NCBI GenBank assembly: GCA_023898405.1
Contig: CP060221.1
Coordinates: 2,123,501-2,187,500 of the forward strand
Reading direction: 5' to 3'
DNA from: Myxococcales bacterium
Lineage (GTDB): Bacteria > Myxococcota > UBA727 > JABDBI01
Length of the DNA: 64,000 nucleotides
Numbering within the stretch: position 1 is the stretch's first letter; each line of letters opens with the position of its first letter. A program made the translations under genes and the position numbers. The notes below the pieces were generated by a model. It worked only from the letters and a program-made list of their open reading frames with translations. It did not search any database and was not told the DNA's origin. Below are positions 35,544 to 43,828 of the stretch, piece after piece.

Positions 35544-36512
35544 TTAGCTTTTGATCTTTTTAAACCAGTCTCTAAGTCTTTCAGCGGCTCCCACTGGTGG
35601 AGCAATAAAATCAAGCCCTGTAATTTGTTCAGTCAGGTACCAATAACGTGCAGCCAATTCTGTACGCACATCATCACTAAGCTTATAATCTTCAAGCTGT
35701 TCAGCTGTATGAGTGCCTAAGGTGCTTAAAATATTTTGTCGCAGAAATTCTTTATCCAGCATCATAGGTGTTGAGTTATGAACAATTTTTTTCTTGTAGT
35801 CATCGATGACAAAAAAACGCGATGAGTCTGAGGTGTGAATCTCATCGATCAGTATGATGTCATCACCTAACACACCAAATTCATATTTGGTATCAACCAA
35901 ATAAAGCCCGTGCTCTTGCATCTTTTTACTACCAAACTTGAAAAGAGCGAGGGCATATTCGGCTACTTGTTGCCACTGAGTTGAGCTGAGCAAACCAGAA
36001 GAAATGATCTGATCAGGAGTAAGAGCACAATCTTTTTCTCCAACCTCACCCTTGGTTGTGGGAGTCAGTATTGGCTCATCAAAACGCTCATAGTCTTTCA
36101 TGGATGGATCAATTGTTAAGCCATATTCTTGGCCTCGCGTACTCTTTTCTTGACGCATCAACGAGCCTGCCAGAAATCCTCGCACAATTACTTCAACTTT
36201 AAGAGGGGTAGCTTTTTTAACAATAAAGGCTTGTGGATCCGGCCGCTCAATAAAATGAGTTGGGCAGATATGTTTAAGCTGATTAAACCACCAGTATGCT
36301 TGCTCACATAAAAGCGCTCCCTTTAAAGGTACACTCCCTAAAACTCTATCGAAGGCACTGACACGATCGCTGGTTATGATGAGTAAACGCTCTTTAAGAT
36401 CGTAGATATCTCTGACTTTGCCTCGAAAGGTAGGTGGAGGGGTTTCCATACAAAAAAGAGCACTGTTGAGGTGCTCTTTTATGGTGCTTTTAATTGTCTC
36501 GATCGGGGTCAT
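35544..36512 (-). CDS. purC: Phosphoribosylaminoimidazole-succinocarboxamide synthase (SAICAR synthetase)
   Basis: Purine pathway: ATP-dependent joining of aspartate to CAIR. 322 residues from ATG 36512, which lies four bases after the stop of the upstream lipoprotein gene. The ATP-grasp-like fold shows FRGKVRDIYDLKERLLIITSDRVSAFD near the start, VRGFLAGSLMRQ, and VDTKYEFGVLGDDIILIDEIHTSDSSR, with GDD/DE metal and substrate residues. It is of the longer type, similar to the fungal/proteobacterial group rather than the ~240-residue form. No other purine gene is nearby. Confidence 0.95.
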   Translation of the reverse strand: MTPIETIKSTIKEHLNSALFCMETPPPTFRGKVRDIYDLKERLLIITSDRVSAFDRVLGSVPLKGALLCEQAYWWFNQLKHICPTHFIERPDPQAFIVKKATPLKVEVIVRGFLAGSLMRQEKSTRGQEYGLTIDPSMKDYERFDEPILTPTTKGEVGEKDCALTPDQIISSGLLSSTQWQQVAEYALALFKFGSKKMQEHGLYLVDTKYEFGVLGDDIILIDEIHTSDSSRFFVIDDYKKKIVHNSTPMMLDKEFLRQNILSTLGTHTAEQLEDYKLSDDVRTELAARYWYLTEQITGLDFIAPPVGAAERLRDWFKKIKS

Positions 36513-36516
36513 AGCT

Positions 36517-37032
36517 CTATATTCCCTGTAAAATTTCAAATTTGTAAGGCGCATTTTTATCATCACGACGACGAAGCACCATACGGCTTACTTCTTTTAT
36601 GGAAATCCATTTTTCTCCTGAGGGTACATCTGTCAATATCTGTTTGTTAAAGTAGAAAACTACTTCATATCGGTGTTTGTCGAGATGGGAGATGTGTTGA
36701 ATGAATAGCCCTAGACGGATATCTCGAATGCGAGGGATTATTTTTTCGAGTCTTTCTTTAAGTCCTAAATAATCGGTATAGAGAGAAGGATCCTCGGGGT
36801 TGCCCATGTTGTCTTTATAGTCTTTGGCTACAAGCTCCATTATGGCTTCTACAGAGCGTTTTTCAACTGCAGCTTTGTATTGCTCAAGAAAATTAATTAT
36901 TTCTTTATTTTCTCGAGTTGCAGGTACGTTAGTGCTTGGCAATAAGCGTGGCTTACAGCCTTGCAAGAAGAATATTGTGCTCATCAGTAGCACTAAGGAG
37001 CTTGTTTTCAAAAAATAATTTGCGCTTTTCAT
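36517..37032 (-). CDS. Lipoprotein with an NTF2/SnoaL-like domain (putative)
   Basis: 171 residues with a clear lipoprotein signal (FFLQGCKP, Cys26). The mature part has an alpha/beta pattern FLEQYKAAVEKRSVEAIMEL followed by antiparallel strands (YEVVFYFNKQILT, WISIKEVSRMVLRR), which resembles the cone-shaped NTF2-like fold. The family is inferred from pattern only. It is upstream of purC in the same transcript, a functional link that is not obvious. Confidence 0.65.
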   Translation of the reverse strand: MKSANYFLKTSSLVLLMSTIFFLQGCKPRLLPSTNVPATRENKEIINFLEQYKAAVEKRSVEAIMELVAKDYKDNMGNPEDPSLYTDYLGLKERLEKIIPRIRDIRLGLFIQHISHLDKHRYEVVFYFNKQILTDVPSGEKWISIKEVSRMVLRRRDDKNAPYKFEILQGI

Positions 37033-37204
37033 CTTTTATCACCTATATAACTAAAACCCTTCATCTATTGACAAGGTGCCTGGCGAAGTATGCCACTTAT
37101 TAATGCATACGCCAATTACTTCTAGCCAAGTTGTTAAGCTTTAGAATAGAAGGGCATCAAAACTTTAACTGAAACTATTTCTTGTTAACAGTGGACCAAG
37201 ATTC

Positions 37205-38908
37205 ATGCGAAAAAAATTCTTAATCACACTCTTTTGGTTGTCTACATTAGTTTTTTGGTCATCCTGCGATGCATGTCAGAATAAAAGCTCAGGATCAAGT
37301 CAGCCTGCTGCCAAAAAATCTGAAGAGCAAAAAAATTCAGTTACCATTGGAATAGCACAAGAGCCAGACACACTTTTTTCTCCGTTCAAAGAAATGTTGG
37401 CTTCTGAGGAGGTGTCAGGGGTTGGTAATTATTCTTTGACTAATTTTGATGAAAATTGGCACTTAGTTCCTTGGGCGGCAAAAGAAATACCTACTAAAGA
37501 GAATGGATTGTTAGAGTTGTTTAAGGAAAATGGTGTTAAGAAAATGCGCACTACTTGGCATATTCGAGAAGAATTTGCTTGGCCCGATGGAGTGCCTTTA
37601 ACTGCTGATGATTTTGTTTTTGCTCACAAAATCTATACCAATCCTAACCAGGAAATCCTTGATAGAACAGTTGTCGAAAAAATAGAGAAAATGGAAAGTG
37701 CTGATAAGGATAAACGAACTTTAATTGTGACATGGAAAGAGCCTTATGCTTATTACCATAACTACCGGCAACATGACGCCTTGCCAAAACATATTGTAGA
37801 GCCGCTTTATAACCAGGCTCCTGAACAGCTTAAGAAAGCACGTTTTGGGCAAACTCCTGCTCTTGCAGGAGCTTTTAGTATCAAGGAATGGGCTGCAGGG
37901 TCATATATTATTGCGGAGCAAAATCCTCACATAAGAGGTAAGTTCAAGCCAAAACTCAAAGAGATTATCTGGCGTATTATTCCGCAAACCAATACGCTCG
38001 AATCGAATTTGATTTCGGGAACAATAGATGCCATCTCACCGACAGGATTATCTTTGGAGCAGGCTTTGTTGTTTGAAAAGCGCCATAAAAATGAATTTGA
38101 TTTTTATTACACTGAAGGGTTGTTGTGGGAGCATATAGATTTCAATCTTGATAATGAAATTCTCAAGGACTTAAAAGTGCGAATGGCTTTGGCATACGGC
38201 GCTGATCGTGAAGGGATTGCCCGCTCGCTCTTTGGCGATCGTCAACCTGTGGCTCACGGAACAGAACCACCAAAATCGCCATATTTTAATGAGGAGATTA
38301 CAAAGTATAATTTCGATCCAGCGAAAGCAAAGCGGTTGCTTGATGAGGCCGGGTGGAAGCTTGAGAAAGGTCAAAGCATTCGCACAAAAGATAAAAAAGC
38401 GCTTAAGCTTACTTTGCAGACAACCTCAGGGAACAAAACCAGGGAGCGAGTGGAACAGCTCCTCCAATCCCAGTGGCGTGCAATCGGCATTGATATTGAA
38501 ATAAAAAATGAACCGGCCAAAGTTTTTTTTGGTCAAACTATGCGCAAACGAAAGTTTAGTGGCATGGCTATGTATGCCTGGATTAAAGATCCTGTGAAAT
38601 TATCTGATACCCTATGGCGTTGTGACTATATCCCCAGTGCCAAGAATAATTTTCAAGGGCAAAATTTTTCGGGTTGGTGCAACAAAAGAGCAAACGATCT
38701 GATAGCACAAGCATCACTGGAACTCGATGAAAAAGCACGAGTAAAGTTAGGTAAAGAACTCGAGAGCTTGATCGCACAAGATTTGCCGGCGTTGCCTATG
38801 TTCTTTGGAGTTGAAGTAAGTGTGACGAAAAAGGGACTTAAGAATTGGAAACCCACGGGAACATTGCAGCCTGTTACATGGAATGCCTTTATGTGGACGT
38901 GGAATTAA
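37205..38908 (+). CDS. Oligopeptide ABC transporter, substrate-binding protein
   Basis: 567-residue extracellular solute-binding protein family 5 member (OppA-like). The N terminus is a signal with two Cys close to its end (FWSSCDACQ); lipid attachment at the first is likely although the box is imperfect. Family features include ITIGIAQEPDTLFSPF-like sequence (VTIGIAQEPDTLFSPF), WPDGVPLTADDFVFAHKIYT, NFDPAKAKRLLDEAGW and a long C-terminal lobe. It is the first gene of a binding protein-permease-permease operon. Peptide is the most likely substrate. Confidence 0.9.
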   Translation: MRKKFLITLFWLSTLVFWSSCDACQNKSSGSSQPAAKKSEEQKNSVTIGIAQEPDTLFSPFKEMLASEEVSGVGNYSLTNFDENWHLVPWAAKEIPTKENGLLELFKENGVKKMRTTWHIREEFAWPDGVPLTADDFVFAHKIYTNPNQEILDRTVVEKIEKMESADKDKRTLIVTWKEPYAYYHNYRQHDALPKHIVEPLYNQAPEQLKKARFGQTPALAGAFSIKEWAAGSYIIAEQNPHIRGKFKPKLKEIIWRIIPQTNTLESNLISGTIDAISPTGLSLEQALLFEKRHKNEFDFYYTEGLLWEHIDFNLDNEILKDLKVRMALAYGADREGIARSLFGDRQPVAHGTEPPKSPYFNEEITKYNFDPAKAKRLLDEAGWKLEKGQSIRTKDKKALKLTLQTTSGNKTRERVEQLLQSQWRAIGIDIEIKNEPAKVFFGQTMRKRKFSGMAMYAWIKDPVKLSDTLWRCDYIPSAKNNFQGQNFSGWCNKRANDLIAQASLELDEKARVKLGKELESLIAQDLPALPMFFGVEVSVTKKGLKNWKPTGTLQPVTWNAFMWTWN

Positions 38909-38934
38909 ATCAACGCGCTTACTTGGGGGGAGCT

Positions 38935-40842
38935 ATGTGGTATTTATTTCAACGTGGGCTGCAGATGATAGTAATCTTATTTGCTCTCAGTGCTGCGCTC
39001 TTTGGATTATTGACAGCGATGCCTGGTAATCCAGTTGATCTTTTGATTACCAGTAATCCCAATATAAAACCACAGGATGTAGCACGACTTAAAAAATTGC
39101 GCGGGCTCGATAAGCCTTGGTACATACAGTATGTCCGCTGGCTATGGGGCTATCCAGATCCTGCCCGTCCGCCTGTTATTTTACCCATAGCAGCCATCAA
39201 TGTGCCGCCGCAAACATCCAAGCTTAGGATAGAACTCGGCTCTTATATTTCTGATCCGAATTTTGAACCCGATGAGCAGCAGCTTAAAAAATGGCTTTTA
39301 CAAATTTGGCCTGATTGGGAAAAATCCAATCTTAGCGCAGATATCAATGAGTACTTAAGTAAAAAAAATGTTTCAGACCTTCTTTTAGTTGTGGCAAGTC
39401 ATAATCTTTCTTTGCAAAACCAATTGATGGCGCTGATTGAAGAAGCAGGTGCTAAAAAATTAAAGCTAACTGGGTTATTTGGTGCTCAAGCTGAGGGGCT
39501 TTCGTTGAGTTTTGATCCTCAGTTGAAAGATGAGGTTTGGTTCAAAATTGAAAATAGTTATGGCCAGGAAAAGATAGGACATTTTTTACTTCGCCATGGA
39601 TCAAAGGAACTAAATAACAGAAATTATATTAAGCCCATCACTACACAATTGGTCGAGAATGATGAACGAGTTTTTGAACTTGATTTGAAAAAGTTCCTCA
39701 TCAACCCTGAACAAAGAGATCTCAGTTTTAAATTGATTGATTCAAGCTTAGGGGAACTTGACTCTCAAGGACATTATCGTAATTTTTTTGAAAAAGCTGG
39801 GCAGAGCGTGATAGCTGTGCAAGTGAGCGATCAGAATGGTGCTAATCAAAAATTTGCTTTCGATATTGAACATGGAGTTATTGCTAACCAGCATAAATTT
39901 AACCGCGGATTTTTATTCTTTTTTGTAGGAGATCAAAAAGCTTTGGGTTTTTCTCAAGCTTATAAAAGGCCGGTATATGAGTTGCTTTTTGGAACCCCAG
40001 CCATTTGCGGAGATAACAATATTTCTCCATCAGAAAGCTGCGATGATGGAAATCGTATCGATGGCGATGGCTGCAGCAGTAAGTGCTTAAGAGAAAATGA
40101 CAGTTTAATACAAAGGGCTGATACTCGCATGAGCGGATATATTATGAGCACGGGGCGTATTGGGAATACGATTCAGCTCATGTTGCCGGCTTTACTGCTC
40201 TCGCTTCTGATAGCAATTCCTTTGGGTGTGTTGAGCGCGTATCGTCAATATTCAAGACTTGATTACGTCGTTAATTTTTTGGCGTTTGTGGGTATTTCTC
40301 TGCCTGTTTTTTGGTTTGGTATCATGATGATTTACCTTTTTGCTGAAAATTGGCAGCTTTTTCCTGCAGGAGGGGTGCAGACACCGGGCATCTATGGACT
40401 CAATACTTTTGAAATTATTGGCGACCGTCTCAAATATGCTGTTCTTCCCACCATGGTGCTTTCAATTTTTTATGTGGGACGATGGCTACGTTATATGAGA
40501 GCAAGCATGCTTGAAGTTTTGCCCAAAGATTATATTCGGACTGCGCGAGCAAAGGGCTTGAGTGAAGCGAAAGTGATTTTAAAACATGCTTTTCGCAATG
40601 CCTTGATTCCAGTGGTAACTGTTCTTGCATTGTCGCTTCCCTCTTTATTTGGGGGAGCAGTTTTGACTGAGACGGTATTTTCATGGCCAGGAGTTGGGCG
40701 AATGCAATACGATGCCGTGTTAAATAGCGATTATTATGTGGCCATTGTAGTGTTTCTGATCTCTGCTGTTTTGGTAATGGTGGGGAACCTCTTGGCAGAT
40801 GCTCTGTACGTTTTAGTTGATCCACGTATACGCAAACAATAG
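38935..40842 (+). CDS. Oligopeptide ABC permease (OppB-like) with a large periplasmic insert
   Basis: Inner-membrane permease of the DppB/OppB type. TM1 (residues ~7-28) and the canonical LLTAMPGNPVDLLI and YIQYVRWLWG phrases are followed by about 300 extra residues before TM2. The insert is hydrophilic and ends in a Cys-rich motif with Cys358, 369, 380 and 384 (SCDDGNRIDGDGCSSKC), the CDDGN disulfide repeat often found in myxobacterial surface proteins. The C-terminal ~240 residues are a normal permease with the EAA loop YIRTARAKGLSEAKVILKH. 635 residues versus ~320 usual. ATG 38935 follows a GGGGAG stretch. Confidence 0.9.
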   Translation: MWYLFQRGLQMIVILFALSAALFGLLTAMPGNPVDLLITSNPNIKPQDVARLKKLRGLDKPWYIQYVRWLWGYPDPARPPVILPIAAINVPPQTSKLRIELGSYISDPNFEPDEQQLKKWLLQIWPDWEKSNLSADINEYLSKKNVSDLLLVVASHNLSLQNQLMALIEEAGAKKLKLTGLFGAQAEGLSLSFDPQLKDEVWFKIENSYGQEKIGHFLLRHGSKELNNRNYIKPITTQLVENDERVFELDLKKFLINPEQRDLSFKLIDSSLGELDSQGHYRNFFEKAGQSVIAVQVSDQNGANQKFAFDIEHGVIANQHKFNRGFLFFFVGDQKALGFSQAYKRPVYELLFGTPAICGDNNISPSESCDDGNRIDGDGCSSKCLRENDSLIQRADTRMSGYIMSTGRIGNTIQLMLPALLLSLLIAIPLGVLSAYRQYSRLDYVVNFLAFVGISLPVFWFGIMMIYLFAENWQLFPAGGVQTPGIYGLNTFEIIGDRLKYAVLPTMVLSIFYVGRWLRYMRASMLEVLPKDYIRTARAKGLSEAKVILKHAFRNALIPVVTVLALSLPSLFGGAVLTETVFSWPGVGRMQYDAVLNSDYYVAIVVFLISAVLVMVGNLLADALYVLVDPRIRKQ

Positions 40843-40850
40843 GTGGGCTT

Positions 40851-41981
40851 ATGACAGCTCTTATTGCCGACAAACCTTTAGAAAGTTTTGCCAGTCTGAT
40901 TTGGCGTCGCTTCAAAAAACACCGACTTGCACTTTACTCATTGATCGTCTTAATTTTTTTGCTGCTGCTTTCTTTGTGTGCCACGCTCATTGAAAACTAT
41001 TTGGGCGTATCTCACATAGATGCGATCCTTGTTGATACTAACCTCAGCCCTTCTTATCCTCATTTACTCGGTACCAATGAGTTAGGGCAGGATGTGTTCA
41101 CGAGGCTTATTTTTGGGGGAAGAATTTCCCTGAGCGTTGGCCTCTTGGCGGCCATTACCTCGGCGATAACAGGTGCATTTATTGGTTTATTGGCCGGTTA
41201 TTATGGCGGACGTATTGATACACTTTTGATGCGTTTTACCGATGCAATGTTATCGGTTCCTGTATTGCCTTTGATGATAGTTTTTGCGGCTTTGGATTTA
41301 GAAGTGCTTTTGCACGTTAAAAGTTCTCCATCAGGCTTATTTTCTATCGCGCTCATTATTTTTAGTCTTGTGCTGCTTTATAGATTTTTGGCTGACTCAT
41401 ACAGCAAAAAAAAGCAAAAAAATTATTTTCCTAAAATGATGCGCGATAGTCTTGTTCTTGCCGTGGTCATGACTTCAGCCTATTGGCTTTTCTTTCATGC
41501 CGTACCTTGGGGAAGTATCAGCAAAGGAAATTTTTCCTCAGTTATCAAGTTGATACTTATTATAGTTTTTTTTGGATGGATGACTGTTGCCCGTCTTGCA
41601 CGAGCGAGCGCTATGCAGCTGAAAAATATGGAATTTGTGATGGCTGCACAAGCCTTAGGGGCTTCTCATTTTCGCATTATGTTTCATCATATTTTGCCAA
41701 ACTCTCTTGCACCAATCATTGTGGCAACCACTCTGGCGGTGGGTGAAAATATTTTGTATGAAGCTTCTTTAAGTTTTTTGGGCTTAGGTATCCAGCCCCC
41801 GGTTTCATCTTGGGGCAACATGCTCAATAATGCTGTGGATTACATAAAAACATCGCCAAGTCTGGCTTTTTGGCCTGGATTTTTTATTTTAGTTACGGTT
41901 GCTTGCTTTAATTTTTTGGGTGATGGCATGCGGGATGCTTTAGATCCTCATCAGGTAATGAAAAGTGCAAAAGGAAAATAA
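40851..41981 (+). CDS. Oligopeptide ABC permease (OppC-like), enlarged
   Basis: Second permease of the importer, 376 residues instead of about 300. It has the N-terminal helix, LGTNELGQDVFTRLIFGGRISLSVG (diagnostic of OppC/DppC) and the EAA loop MAAQALGASHFRIMFHHILPN. Between these, about 70 extra residues (around 165-235) seem to add two membrane segments. Both permeases being enlarged suggests that they evolved together. No OppD/OppF ATPase gene lies in the window. Its last 17 bases overlap the possible GTG start of yicC. Confidence 0.9.
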   Translation: MTALIADKPLESFASLIWRRFKKHRLALYSLIVLIFLLLLSLCATLIENYLGVSHIDAILVDTNLSPSYPHLLGTNELGQDVFTRLIFGGRISLSVGLLAAITSAITGAFIGLLAGYYGGRIDTLLMRFTDAMLSVPVLPLMIVFAALDLEVLLHVKSSPSGLFSIALIIFSLVLLYRFLADSYSKKKQKNYFPKMMRDSLVLAVVMTSAYWLFFHAVPWGSISKGNFSSVIKLILIIVFFGWMTVARLARASAMQLKNMEFVMAAQALGASHFRIMFHHILPNSLAPIIVATTLAVGENILYEASLSFLGLGIQPPVSSWGNMLNNAVDYIKTSPSLAFWPGFFILVTVACFNFLGDGMRDALDPHQVMKSAKGK

Positions 41982-42882
41982 TCGCGTTGAAAAACGCACA
42001 TGGAGCCTCGTCAGTATGACGGGGGTCGGTCATGCGAGACTCAGTCGTCCGGATTTTAATTTAGAATTGGTGGTAAAGTCGGTAAATAGTAAGGGACTTG
42101 ATCTAAAAGTCAGGCTTGAACGAGAATTACAATTTCTTGAAACCGAAATCATGCAAATAATGTCCAAGTCTCTTTGCCGAGGTCGAATAGAACTTTCATT
42201 AAAATTAGAATCTTTTGAAACTTCTCATCAGGTAAGTTTTGATAATCAAGCGGCAGGCGAAATGCTTGAAAAACTTCTGAACTTTAGCAAGGAAAATCCC
42301 CTTGTTAAAGGTGATGTAAGCATTGGCGATTTTTTAAAAACCCAGCATCTATGGAATGTTCAAAGCAGTAGTATTGATGAAAAAGAACTGAGGGAAGCTG
42401 CTTTAGAAGGACTAAATGATGCTTTAGGAGACCTTCAAAAGACTCGTCGTCAAGAAGGAATTTTGTTGGCTAAGCCCTTAAAAAAATCGATTGATTTTTG
42501 TCGGGATATTGTCAACTCAATTAGTGAAGGAAGTCAGGAACTTATTAAAGAGCGTTTTTGTAATTTTAAGCAAAGAGTGAAAGAAGTATTTGCTGCTTTT
42601 AAAATCGATAAGGACCGTCTTTATCAAGAATGCGCACTTTTAGTGGAGCGTTCAGATTTTAAAGAAGAAACTGATAGACTGGCTGCACATATTGAACATT
42701 TTTCAAAAATCTGTCAGGAGCAAGGCCTCAAAGGTCGCAAGCTTGATTTTCTGTGTCAAGAAATGTTGAGAGAGAGCAATACCTTGCTCACCAAAGCTCA
42801 TGAGCATGAAATCATGGCCAAGGCGATCGATCTAAAAGCAGAATTTGAACGTATTCGAGAGCAAGTCCAAAATATTGAGTAA
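41965..42882 (+). CDS. yicC: YicC-family endoribonuclease
   Basis: 305 residues; the family is linked to RNA turnover, and E. coli YicC is an endoribonuclease. The N-terminal SMTGVGHARL phrase matches the conserved SMTGFxR start of the family. VKSVNSKGLDLKVRL and the C-terminal GRKLDFLCQEMLRESNTLLTKA also match. GTG 41965 overlaps oppC; ATG 42016, which starts at the MTG motif, is possible but would remove residues usually present. gmk follows after 13 bp, a common yicC-gmk pairing. Confidence 0.9.
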   Translation: MQKENNRVEKRTWSLVSMTGVGHARLSRPDFNLELVVKSVNSKGLDLKVRLERELQFLETEIMQIMSKSLCRGRIELSLKLESFETSHQVSFDNQAAGEMLEKLLNFSKENPLVKGDVSIGDFLKTQHLWNVQSSSIDEKELREAALEGLNDALGDLQKTRRQEGILLAKPLKKSIDFCRDIVNSISEGSQELIKERFCNFKQRVKEVFAAFKIDKDRLYQECALLVERSDFKEETDRLAAHIEHFSKICQEQGLKGRKLDFLCQEMLRESNTLLTKAHEHEIMAKAIDLKAEFERIREQVQNIE

Positions 42883-42895
42883 GAGGTGGTGACAG

Positions 42896-43504
42896 ATGGC
42901 ACGCAAGGGATTTCCAATTGTATTAAGCGCTCCAAGTGGTACAGGCAAAACCACTTTGGCGCATTTGCTCAATAACAGTATGGACAAATTGGCGCTGAGT
43001 GTGAGTTATACCACCCGTCCTATTCGCGGGAGCGAGCAAGAGGGAGTGAATTATCACTTCATCGATAATCATAGTTTTAAGCAGATGATCGACAAGGATG
43101 AGTTTTTAGAGTGGGCATGCGTGCATGGAAATTATTATGGATCAGGTGCCCAATGGACAGCTGAAAGTTTAGAGAGCGGCAAAGACGTTTTGTTTGATAT
43201 TGACGTTCAAGGTGGTTTGCAGATCAAAGCTCATTACCCCGATGCGGTAACAATTTTTATTACACCACCATCGTTCGAAGAATTAGAAAAGCGTCTTTTG
43301 AGTCGTGGAACTGAATCGCATGAACATATTCTCAAGCGTCTTGCCTCTGCAAGGGATGAAATTAAAATTGGGCTTGAAAAATACGATTATGTTATCAATA
43401 ACGAAAAACTGGACAGAGCTTTGTTTGATTTAACTTCTATTATTCGAACGCATCATATAATGCGCATTGACCGGCAAAAAATTGAAAACCGTTTGTTTCA
43501 GTAA
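42896..43504 (+). CDS. gmk: Guanylate kinase
   Basis: Phosphorylates GMP to GDP. 202 residues with the P-loop SAPSGTGKTT, the GMP-binding segment SYTTRPIRGSEQEGVNYHFI and DIDVQGGLQIKAHYP. The length is normal. In many proteobacteria rpoZ follows gmk; here a non-coding stretch follows instead. Confidence 0.97.
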   Translation: MARKGFPIVLSAPSGTGKTTLAHLLNNSMDKLALSVSYTTRPIRGSEQEGVNYHFIDNHSFKQMIDKDEFLEWACVHGNYYGSGAQWTAESLESGKDVLFDIDVQGGLQIKAHYPDAVTIFITPPSFEELEKRLLSRGTESHEHILKRLASARDEIKIGLEKYDYVINNEKLDRALFDLTSIIRTHHIMRIDRQKIENRLFQ

Positions 43505-43828
43505 AATATTTATTCAATGATTCTATAGCGCTTAGCATATTTCCGAATAAGTTTGATAGAAATTTGGCATCATATTTTTTGGAAGCGAAAAATAACGATA
43601 GCCACAAGCTCGCCGGTCGCTAACGAACATAAGTGATTTCTACCCTTATTATCTTTGATGGTCTTAACCTAGCTGAGTTTTTGAGATTTTTTAGAAATCA
43701 TCAATGCAACAGAAGAGTTCTGTTAAGATAGGCCTCCTTTAAAATCTTTTTAGTCAAACACTTCAACAGCTCTATGTCTTGAGCCATTCCTCACATACTT
43801 TTTTTCAAAAGCTTAAGCAAAACTCAAG
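43505..43828. other. Intergenic region between convergent genes
   Basis: 324 bp between the end of gmk and the end of the minus-strand repeat-protein gene. No gene, RNA or convincing terminator hairpin was seen. Confidence 0.3.
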
